DNA of 64,000 nucleotides, taken from NCBI GenBank assembly GCA_020744225.1, contig JAGMWG010000005.1, positions 1,116,001-1,180,000 of the forward strand, in the 5' to 3' direction. The notes beneath the pieces were generated by a model. It worked only from the letters and a program-made list of their open reading frames with translations. It had not been told where the DNA came from and made no database searches. Positions 23,654-32,575 of the stretch are shown here, piece after piece (the first letter of the stretch is position 1; the number at the start of each line of letters is the position of its first letter). The position numbers and the translations under genes were made by a program. The stretch comes from Paraphoma chrysanthemicola (Eukaryota > Ascomycota > Dothideomycetes > Pleosporales > Phaeosphaeriaceae).

Positions 23654-24173
23654 CTATTTGTCCAAAAATGTGTAACAAGCCTTGATCTTGCCTCCAAAGA
23701 TCGTAACGACATCCCATCCTCGCACTTTCAGCTCGTCCTTTGATGTCCCAACGCCCCAATGCAATCGTGTGACCCAAGCATCCGTTTCATCATCGTGCGC
23801 GAGAGCCTCGACTTCGCCTATAGCCTCATGCAATCAGTCCAAACTCATCAGATATAAGTCTCGTACACTTGTACCACAACCTGCCCCACCTCAGCCGTCC
23901 ATAAATACCTATCCCCTCGCATCACTGAAAATGACAAGACTCACCCAACTCCCAGAACTTATCTGTTTCTCCACCACTAGCTAGGATCTGCCCCGCCATG
24001 TCACTTATTCCCTCATGTGTCTTGAAAACGCCGTTCGGTTCGATGAATAAAGCGTCACCGGAAGATACCCATGTGCTCTGGATGGTGGAGAGGCGGGCTG
24101 CAGAGTCGCGGTTCCCGAATATGGAGTGCAGGTTGAGGAGGGTGAGATGTTCGGCCTGGGATTTGGATGTCAT
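23654..24173 (-). CDS. SnoaL/NTF2-like fold protein, 130 aa, two exons
   Basis: A small cone-shaped alpha+beta protein of the SnoaL-like (NTF2 superfamily) type, often found as stand-alone proteins of unknown substrate in fungi. Exon 1 is 24173-23945 and exon 2 is 23817-23654, joined across a 127-bp intron (donor GTGAGT, acceptor TATAG) that rebuilds a Gly codon; 131 codons in total. Family features are the N-terminal helix followed by PNGVFKTHEGI, then GEVEALAHDDETD, WVTRLHWGVG, and the C-terminal VVTIFGGKIKACYTFLD, matching the usual DGK-I-x-x-LYTFLD ending. The second exon is easily missed because it is only 164 bp. It converges on SLA2 with 198 bp between stop codons. The substrate, if any, cannot be stated. 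Confidence 0.82.
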
Positions 24174-25223
24174 TTTGTGTGAAGGAAAGGGGGTGGAGGA
24201 CAGGATTAAGGAAATGAAAATGGAGCAGAGAAGGGTTGAGAGAGAGATGATATGTATATGGGATATCAGATCTGGCAAAGAATGGCGATTATAGGGCTGC
24301 GTGCTGGGGTTGGGGGCTGAGATGTGGTGAGTGTAAGCACAGGTGAGTAAGCATGTGGCGTTATGGGTAATGTGGGATAGGACAACGGTGTGCTCGAATA
24401 GGGAAGAGGAGTGACTACATTTGCATGTGGATTCTGGCTTCAAATTATGCGCTTGTATATGTTGGTGGTGTATGATTGGGCATGTCAGATACGTTGCTCG
24501 GGCTCGTGTACATGATTCTTGAAGAACTTGGTCTAGATCGAAATCTCTGCGAGCACTTCTGCTTGTATGATGATTCGACGTCTTCTCATTCTCGGAGGTA
24601 GGTTTGCTGCGTCGTAGATGACGTCTAGATGTCCCCTGACTCTCTTGCTGAGCTTGGGATCTGTGGTGAGTATCACGAAGGAGGGTGTGGCAGGGCTGAG
24701 ATGGACAAGCTTTGGTCGAAGCAAGCTTAGCGTCCAGTCGGTGGTACGTTAACTCCTAAGCCCCGCATTTCCGTCTCCTCCCCATTGCTCGAAGAACGGC
24801 AAGGCTTCTTTGTCTGGGTATATTTTGAAGATCTCAATGACACATGGTGCGTAAATTGGATCTAGCGAAGCTTCTCGGGTATGCTTTCGCGGCGTTTTGG
24901 CAGCTTGCGGCGCAATCCGTCACTTTCGGACCCGAAAGACAAGCGCCACCATTGGAGGATGATTTGTGGACCAGGTACCATCTCGAGGCCTGGGGGGAAC
25001 CTGGGGGAGATCGACGGCTTGACTACGTTTGGTAATATCTGCGAGACTTCAGCCTAAAGCCATGATCTTCAGAGCAATCGCTGGGTGCATCTCGGCCCAT
25101 GACGTGAGGAGCTCTCCGCAAACCAAGCCATTTGAAGGATTCGAGGACTCGAGTTGGGATATAAGGGAATGGATCTTGACAAGCGGTCCCGCACGCTGCA
25201 GAGGTACTTTCAAGTGCGGACAG
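24174..25223. other. Intergenic, 1.05 kb
   Basis: Upstream sequence shared by the divergent SnoaL-like gene and the family 2 glycosidase. The open frame continues upstream of the glycosidase start to 25029, but without protein-like features. Nothing else was recognised. Confidence 0.6.
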
Positions 25224-28050
25224 ATGGCGACGAAAATGCTGAGACGTGCACTCTTGGGAGTTTTGCTGCTTCAACAGCAGTTTGCTGAAGTCTATTCAAT
25301 CAACACCCGAGAGCACAAGAATCACCCAACAGGAAGAAAGCGCATCAGTCTCAACGAGGGATGGCGATTCTGGCACTCGGAGACAAACCCTGATGGCATC
25401 ACGTACGACAATCGAACAGATACACCGCAGACGAATGTCACATACCTTCGGCCGTGGATCCTGCCCGGTGCAAATGAATTCATCGTCGACGCATCGAAGC
25501 ATTACGCTGCGCCTTCGGCCGCACCAAACGTGAGCATACCTTATGTCGCGCCCATCTTCGACGACAGCACCTGGGAAGAATTGACCTTACCGCATGACTG
25601 GGCTATCAAGGGTCCATATTATGTTGGCGATCCGACACCCATCACTGGAGGTATGGCTCGCTTGCCGTCCCAGGGTGTCGCATACTACCGTCGAAAACTG
25701 TCAGTCTCTGTGGAAGATGTAGAGAAGATCACATACCTGGATATCGATGGCGCGATGTCATATGCCATGGTGTGGCTCAATGGAAATCTTGTGGGAGGAT
25801 GGCCGTATGGCTACAACTCCTTCCGTCTCGATCTCACGCCATATCTAAAGCCAGGAGACGACAATCAGATCGCCATACGACTTGACAACCCGGTCGACTC
25901 ATCGCGATGGTATCCAGGTGCTGGGCTATATCGAAATGTCTGGCTCACCAAGGTTCAGCATACTCATGTAGCCCATTGGGGAACATATGTTACCACAAAG
26001 GACATTTCGAACGATTCTGCTACCATCGATATCACTGTTCAGATTGAGAGTAGATCAAATGGAACCGAAGAGCTCGCGGTCATCACTGACATCCATGTAT
26101 ATGATGCAGCAACAAAGAAAGCAGGAGAAAAGGTTGCACAATTTCCACGAGGACTTCTTACATCAGGCGGCAGCACAAAGCAATCCCTCAATGCCTCTGT
26201 CACGATCCAAAATCCTCGGTTGTGGGGACCACACCCTCAGCAGAAACCGAGCATGTATGTTGCAGTGACCCGGCTTGTACAAGCAGACAATACGACTACT
26301 CACGATACGTATCGAACGCCTTTCGGCATCCGCTCGTTTACCTACAGTGGTGATCAGGGCCTTTCAATCAATGGCGAACGTCTTCGCATTCAAGGCGTGA
26401 ACGAACACTGCCACGATCTCGGCGCGTTGGGGTCTGCCTGGAATGACCGAGCTGCTGAGCGGAAGCTTGAGCATCTACGCGAGTTGGGTGTCAACGCGAT
26501 TCGCATGGCGCATAACCCTCCATCAACGGAACTTCTGGAACTATGCGATCGTATGGGTTTCATTGTTATGGTAGGTACAAGCCACTGAGTTGCGGTGTAA
26601 TGGCTGACAGTGCGTGTCAGGATGAAATCTTCGACTGCTGGGAGCGCCAGAAAACACCAAACGACTTCCATCTTATCTTCCCCGAATGGCACGAGGCTGA
26701 TCTCCGATCATTTATCAGACGTGATCGCAATCACCCATCAATCTATGCCTGGAGTGTTGGTAATGAGGTTGGAGAGCAGACTTGCTGTGGCGAGAGAGGT
26801 TACGAGATTGGGCGCTTGCTCAACGACATTGTCAAATCCGAGGACCCAACACGCCCCGTCACTGCATCTATGAATGTTGCCAAGCCAAACCAAACGTTTC
26901 CAGAAGCATTTGATATCCTGAACTTGAATTATCAAGGTGAAGGAATCCGCGACACGCCGCAGTACGCTTGGACGAACGGAACACGAACACCACCACAATA
27001 CAAGCCCTTCCATGACAAGTTTCCGGACAAGATGCTAGCAGAAAGCGAATCTGCTGCGGCGCTTAGCTCACGCGGGACGTATCTATTCCCAGTCACTGAG
27101 CTGAACAGCGCGCCTGTTAACAACTCCAATGGTGGTGGTAACTCGACGCTGTACTTTGTTCAAGCATATGAATTGCATACCGCAAACTTCGGCTCCAGCG
27201 CTGACAAAGTCTTTGCGGCACAAGATGCGAACCCCTTCGTCGCTGGCGAGTTTGTATGGTCCGGATGGGACTATCTGGGGTAAGTTATTCCTCAAAAGTC
27301 CATCGAAGTCGCATTACCACCTCGCGCACCTCACTAATAGACAACAATAGTGAACCAGAACCATACTACTCAGCCCGCTCATCCTACTTTGGCATCATCG
27401 ACCTCGCTGGCTTCCCTAAAGACCGGTACTACCTGTACCAAAGCCGATGGCGGCCCGATCTCAAGATCGCACATATTCTACCGCACTGGAATTGGCCTGA
27501 GAGAATCGGACAAGTCACGCCTGTACATGTGTTTACGAACGGCGACGAAGCGGAACTATTCGTGAATGATGTGTCGCAAGGAAGGAAGAAATTGGGTACT
27601 GCCGAGTATCGATTTAGATGGGACGAAGTGGTATATCAGCCTGGCGAAGTTCGCGTCGTGACGTATAAAAATGGGAAAGAGTGGGCGAACTCCAGTGTCA
27701 AGACGACGGGAGCGGCTGCGACGTTGAGATTGACGCCAGATCGGGACGAGATTGTGGCTGATGGGTTGGATCTGAGTTTCGTGACCGTGGAAATCGTGGA
27801 TGCGAATGGCGATCTTGTGCGGACTGCGAATAATGTGATTTCATTCTCAATCGAAGGGCCGGGAAACATTGTGGCGACGGACAATGGGTTTGAGGCAGAC
27901 TTCGTGCCGTTTGGGTCGAAGGAGAGGAATGCGTTCAATGGGCTCGCGCTGGTAATCGTGAGTGCGAAGAAAGGGGAGAAAGGGGAGATTAAGATCGTGG
28001 CGAGGGCGCGTGGGTTGGAAGTGGGAAGTGCCATTATCGTCTCAAAGTAG
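25224..28050 (+). CDS. Secreted glycoside hydrolase family 2 (beta-galactosidase-like), 901 aa
   Basis: A retaining GH2 glycosidase, probably secreted. Exons are 25224-26570, 26621-27279 and 27351-28050 (introns 50 and 71 bp), 902 codons. A hydrophobic signal peptide (LRRALLGVLLLQQ) follows the start MATKM. Domain order: sugar-binding jelly roll (ISLNEGWRFWH to about 220, with LPHDWAIKGPY), immunoglobulin-like domain, TIM barrel (about 375-690), a DUF4982-like region (VHVFTNGDEAELFVND), and a C-terminal invasin/Ig-like domain (VEIVDANGDLV). The acid/base Glu lies in SVGNEVGEQ near residue 495, and the nucleophile is probably in LAESESAAA near 589. Several Asn-X-Thr/Ser sites fit secretion. 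Exact specificity (galactosidase, mannosidase or glucuronidase) cannot be decided from motifs alone; the DUF4982 arrangement favours beta-galactosidase. Confidence 0.92.
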
Positions 28051-28240
28051 AGGTTTCGGCAAAAGAGTATTGTATGAGCATGCATTAGTCGTTACCTAGA
28101 GGGTTCATCATCTGATAATGAAAACGAAGTGCCGCGATGCGCTTCCTGAATATGTATGCTAACTAAATCAACAAATACATTTACATACCCACGTAATCGA
28201 AGGTTCTTGGTAACGGCCGTGATTTTTGCGAGAGGCAAGC

Positions 28241-29288
28241 CTACTCGCCAATGGTGAAAATCGCATCGTCTTCGGTGGTATTCGTGACGCGGAACTTACT
28301 GTTCCTAACCTGGTTCGTGGGGGCCAATGGGCGAGCTGGTAGCGTACCCAGCTGGTTCTTTGCTCCCTCCGAAAGTATGGTGGGGGGGTTGCTACTAGTA
28401 TAAGACTCCCCAAGATAGGACCTTCCAGTTCCAGCACCAGCACCATCCCTCGAGAAGCCATGCTCTTCGTCACCAATCAACGGTTGTGGTCCGGGACGAA
28501 TTCCTTGCGCGTTAGGATGCTCCCATGCGGAAATTGCAGCTGGAGGTGCCGTGATCGTGATCGTGCCAACTTCATGGTGTAGAATCGGTGTGAGCTGGAT
28601 CTCTTCCATCGGAGGTGATGCATCTGTTCCGCTATTGCTGTGAGGTATTACATGACTACATGACCGGCGGCGTGGAGGTTTTGCAGGCCTTTGGCTTCGA
28701 GCGTGATGGTATATCATTGTTATTGTCAAAATCCAGAGTGTCCCGTTGATAGTCAGCAAGACCAGTACTATTGGGATGGAGGCTACTCACAACTCGAAGG
28801 CAGCCAAGACTGCCCCGGCGATCAGCACGTGGTAGAATGTGTCGTACGGCATCCTACCATCGCGCTTGCTGTATGGCGCACATGTGAAGCCATTTCGATA
28901 TTTGTAAAGACACTCCGGACTTTGCCAGAGTTTTGCTAGATGTGCCAGTAATCCCAAATCCACGGTCCAAAAAAGGAGCATCCAGACATGGTACGCAGCA
29001 GCGACATAGGGACTATATATCCTCTTAAGATATGTATGGGCTACCATGAGATATGCGCAGACAAGGATGGTACACAGCGACTAGCTAAAGTCAGCAATGC
29101 TGCCCGGATTGGAAGCAAGGAGGATCCCTTACCGCAACCATTGTATAGATGAGAACGTTATACGCGAAGTATTGCACGCCGTAGATTGCAAGGCTCAGAA
29201 CTCCACTTGCCAGTATGAGTTGCGAGGCATGAAGTGCCACCAGCGCGAACCATGATTTTGGCGGGTCGGCAAGGACTGTCTCGGACAT
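28241..29288 (-). CDS. MARVEL-domain-like four-pass membrane protein, about 300 aa
   Basis: Function unknown; fungal MARVEL-type proteins sit in the plasma membrane or secretory vesicles. Exon 1 is 29288-29133, intron 29132-29081, exon 2 begins 29080. Three clear membrane segments occur (HASQLILASGVLSLAIYG; TMVASLCTILVCAYLMV; VWMLLFWTVDLGLLAHLA), then a Cys-containing loop. The final junction is ambiguous. Model A uses the strong donor GTGAGT after 28791 and acceptor at 28695 (96-bp intron; 299 aa) and keeps VLIAGAVLAAFE as the fourth segment. Model B uses donor GTAGGA after 28858 and acceptor at 28768 (90-bp intron; 301 aa) and instead keeps VLLTINGTLWILTITMI. Both stay in frame. The cytosolic tail is long, polar and Pro/Thr/Ser-rich. 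Confidence 0.75.
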
Positions 29289-30298
29289 GGTGGGTATTTC
29301 AGATGCTGGGCAGTCGCCGTGAGAGGATTATCAGGAGATTTTTCAGAAGTCTGTAAAGCGAGTGGAGCTGATTGTAAGAGACAGAGACGAGTACGGCCAT
29401 TGCTCGTTCTTGTAACCAGCCGTTAACAGCGAAAACGTCCATGAGGGTTTCAGGCAGTTTGTCTTTCCGCATCTCGCTTCGCAGTGGTGTCAGTATGCTG
29501 GGTTGTGCTGAAAGAAAATGTGAGACCTGAAGGCGAGCCGCATGGACGAGAGACATGGCGGTCCTTGATATCGCGGATGTTGTACCCGGTCTCTCGTATC
29601 TTGAGAACTGATGAGCTTTACTGAAAGCGCTGATGTTCGATGCACATCCCAGCTTTACCACGCTACTTGGACATCGCTCCTCTTCATGTCAATCTAGATG
29701 GTCGCTGCAACCGTAATCCAAACTCACCGTGTTTGCTCACGCTTCTCAGTTGGGAATGTCTTGCATGCACAGCCGGTCAAGAGCATGATGAACGCAACCA
29801 GGTGGCTGAGCCGGAACCCGCACCCGCGAAAGCGCCGAATTGACGAAGCGATCCCAATCTAACAAGGCAATAAATGCGTATGGTTTTGGAACGTCTCCAG
29901 ATGTTGAGAACTATTAAGCTTGATAGTATGTTGTGTGGTACAGACAGGAGACTGGAATGTAGGAGTTTGACGCTAAGCCCAGATAAGGGTAGCATAGCTT
30001 CCACGACCAACGACTGTCAGCCTCCACCATCCTGTGGGCGATTCGTGGACGCTCAAGATGTTCATTGCTCGGACTGAAGAGTTTTTATCAATCTCGCATT
30101 GCTCTTTATCTCTCCCATGCCGAGATGGCGACGCTTAACACCCTGTTAGGGCTCTTCCTAGCCCTCGCGATGACGTCGACATGATGGAGACACTACATAT
30201 AGCCTCGACTCGTTTTTCGTCCGAATATTGAGCTTCTTTCGGATGGGAGTACCTAGCACGAATACATATCCTCCGCTTATCTTCTCCAAGGCTGCAAT
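29289..30298. other. Intergenic, 1.0 kb, divergent promoters
   Basis: Shared upstream region of the MARVEL-like gene (minus) and the PsiD-like decarboxylase gene (plus). Open frames here show no family resemblance. Confidence 0.65.
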
Positions 30299-31654
30299 AT
30301 GACCAAGACCAGCCACCAAGAATACGTCCAAGATGTCCCACATGAGCACCAGATACACCGCACGGGCAGCTGGCTGCCCTCAGACCATCGTGTGCATAAA
30401 GACTGGCTGAACGACATCATTGAAAGTGCGGAAACAACCCCCAAGGACTACCACCCCGTGATTCAGGAGTTTAAGAAGCTCATCGAGGAGAATACACGCA
30501 TCTACCTCTTGGTAAATTCTATGTTCGATGAGATACCCACAAAGAAACCATACAGCGACGACCCCGTCGGCCACAAACAGGTCCGCGACTATCAGCACAT
30601 GCTGGAGCTTTTCAATCATCTCTTGACACATGCGCCGCAGTGGAGCGACAAGGAGTACGGCATCGGGATGGTTGGAACTCCATTCAATGCCGTTCTCGAT
30701 TGGCCAATGGGCACTCCAAGCGGATTCGCCTTCTTCCTCGACCCAGAGGTCAACAAGGTAATCAAGAAAGTGCTCAATACCTGGGCTGAGTTCCTTGGTT
30801 CGAAAGACTCAGCGTACGTCCTGGGTAACGACTCCATTGGCTGGTTCAGTGACCATGGTGTGCACGATCTCGCTGTGACAGCCAATGTTGGGAAGACTTC
30901 GTACAAGTTTGAAGAGCTATTCAAATGTGATCCTTCGAAAGAGAACTATGGGTACAAATCTTGGGATGACTTCTTCACGCGGCAAGTCTGTGAAGACAAG
31001 AGGCCCGTCGCATCAGCAGACGACGACTACGTCATCGCCAACGCGTGCGAGTCGAAACCGTACAAAGTAGCACGGAATGTCTCAGCCCGAGATCGGTTCT
31101 GGATCAAGGGTCAGCCATACTCGCTCATGGATATGCTGGACATGGATTCGTTGTATGAGCGATTCGTCGGCGGCACCATCTACCAGGCCTTTCTTTCCGC
31201 ACTGAGTTACCATCGCTGGCACTCACCCGTTAGCGGCAAGATCGTCAAAGCATACGTCAAAGACGGCACGTACTTTTCTGAACCACTGTTCGAAGGTCTT
31301 GGTGATCCAGAAGCGAAGGGTCAGATTGATGAAGAAGGAGAGAAGACGGGTCAGGGATATCTCACCGCTACGGCGACGCGCGCGATCATGTATATCGAAG
31401 CGGACAACAAGGATCTGGGCCTCGTGTGTTTCTTGGGTATTGGAATGACGGAAGTAAGTACTTGCGACATCACGGTCAAGGAGGGTCAGCACGTAAAGAA
31501 GGGTGACGAGTTGGGTATGTTCCATTACGGCGGAAGTACGCATTGCGTTATCTTCAGGAAAGAGGTGGAGCTGGAGGGTTTTCCAGATACTGAGAGTCCT
31601 GAGCACAATGTACCAGTACGGTCGAGGCTGGCGATGGTAAAGCGGAGGACTTGA
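30299..31654 (+). CDS. PsiD-like phosphatidylserine decarboxylase-family enzyme, 451 aa
   Basis: A pyruvoyl-dependent decarboxylase of the PSD family that carries the extra N-terminal domain found in PsiD, the L-tryptophan decarboxylase of psilocybin-making mushrooms. The N-terminal part (about 30-190: LNDIIESAETTP, FDEIPTKKPY) is that helical domain. The catalytic part begins near YKSWDDFFTRQV. Catalytic His residues lie in YHRWHSPVSGK (His305, His308). The self-cleavage site is HYGGSTH, with Ser413 expected to become the pyruvoyl group of the small subunit; canonical PSDs have LGST. There is no mitochondrial presequence and no membrane segment, so a cytosolic enzyme acting on a soluble amino acid (possibly aromatic) is more likely than a lipid enzyme, which is inference. 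Single exon. No methyltransferase, kinase or P450 lies nearby. Confidence 0.88.
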   Translation: MTKTSHQEYVQDVPHEHQIHRTGSWLPSDHRVHKDWLNDIIESAETTPKDYHPVIQEFKKLIEENTRIYLLVNSMFDEIPTKKPYSDDPVGHKQVRDYQHMLELFNHLLTHAPQWSDKEYGIGMVGTPFNAVLDWPMGTPSGFAFFLDPEVNKVIKKVLNTWAEFLGSKDSAYVLGNDSIGWFSDHGVHDLAVTANVGKTSYKFEELFKCDPSKENYGYKSWDDFFTRQVCEDKRPVASADDDYVIANACESKPYKVARNVSARDRFWIKGQPYSLMDMLDMDSLYERFVGGTIYQAFLSALSYHRWHSPVSGKIVKAYVKDGTYFSEPLFEGLGDPEAKGQIDEEGEKTGQGYLTATATRAIMYIEADNKDLGLVCFLGIGMTEVSTCDITVKEGQHVKKGDELGMFHYGGSTHCVIFRKEVELEGFPDTESPEHNVPVRSRLAMVKRRT

Positions 31655-31981
31655 GTCGAGCATGAGCAATTGACACGATTCGAGTTCGGCACCCATACTG
31701 TGTAGCTCTGGCCGCTTGGACCCACGTTGATCATCCCGTGATTGAAACACTTCGACATCCTCCAAATCGTCCTTCTCCATCTCTGCTTCCTTGTCCTGGA
31801 CCGTTGAAACCTCGTCATCTTGCTTGAAGTAATCGTTTTGGGATAGCCGGACAGGACCATATGCTTTCGGCCCACATACAGTCAACTTCGACTGGTAGTA
31901 TTGAGCTGCTTTTCTTGGCAGCTTTACTTCCCCTGGAAAGGCATGCACGTTGATAGGCTTTCGTTCCTCCAATTGCAGTAC
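31655..31981. other. Intergenic, 327 bp
   Basis: Between the convergent PsiD-like gene and the hypothetical minus-strand gene. A minus-strand frame stays open through it but runs antisense into the decarboxylase; no junction linking it to the upstream frame was convincing. Confidence 0.55.
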
Positions 31982-32566
31982 TCAGATCCAACTGTTCTCC
32001 CTCATATTTTGCTTCCGCAATAGTCTTGTAGCATTCAGTCGTTCCTGAAGCGTCGCCTTCATGTTTTCGTTGATTTTCTGCGGTCGTTGGAGCTGCAGCA
32101 GCGTAGTCGCAACGTTGACGCACACGTTCATGGCGTCGCAGTAGAAGTCCAAGTCGGTTCCTGGCAGATGTACTTTCATGGCAGCAATGTCCGTGCGGAT
32201 GTCCTTGACGAAATCCTGGTCAACTCGTTCGCGGTTGGCGTTGATGCCTAGGTCATTCATGCGTTGCATGAAGTCGGGTGGAAGGGTCGCAGCAAGGTTG
32301 GTAGTGAGGAGAGCTTCGCGGAAGAGGATGTGGGACCACTTTTTCAAGGCTTGCTGGTGCGTAGGAGCGCTGCCTGTGTCGGCGAACGAGTCGGACACGT
32401 TTGCCATGGTGGCAGGGTCGTCGTCGATGGTGCGGCGAGAGAAAAACCAAGTGCTGGGCAGTAAGATGGTAGAGAAAACATCCTTCAAAGGTACGTTCGT
32501 TTGCATCTCATGTGTTCTTCCCACTTCCACCTTCATCAACTTTGTTCCAAGGCTCTGAGGCGTCAT
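31982..32566 (-). CDS. Hypothetical protein, up to 194 aa
   Basis: Not recognised. The frame has protein-like composition: helical, rich in Leu, Ala, Asn, Asp and Arg. Segments include LLPSTWFFSRRT, LKKWSHILFREALLTTNLAATLP and ending RKQNMRENSWI. A start at ATG 32566 lies only 9 bp beyond the stop of the HET gene, so a transcript from here would need its promoter inside that gene. A later ATG (MQTNVPLKDVF, near 32505) is an alternative. It could also be a terminal exon of an unusual HET transcript, but no plausible splice donor precedes the HET stop. Confidence 0.45.
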   Translation of the reverse strand: MTPQSLGTKLMKVEVGRTHEMQTNVPLKDVFSTILLPSTWFFSRRTIDDDPATMANVSDSFADTGSAPTHQQALKKWSHILFREALLTTNLAATLPPDFMQRMNDLGINANRERVDQDFVKDIRTDIAAMKVHLPGTDLDFYCDAMNVCVNVATTLLQLQRPQKINENMKATLQERLNATRLLRKQNMRENSWI

Positions 32567-32575
32567 CGCAAGATT

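Noticed and set aside
31223..31972. 249-residue minus-strand open frame
   Set aside because: More than half is antisense to the PsiD-like decarboxylase, and no splice linking it to the upstream hypothetical frame was convincing.
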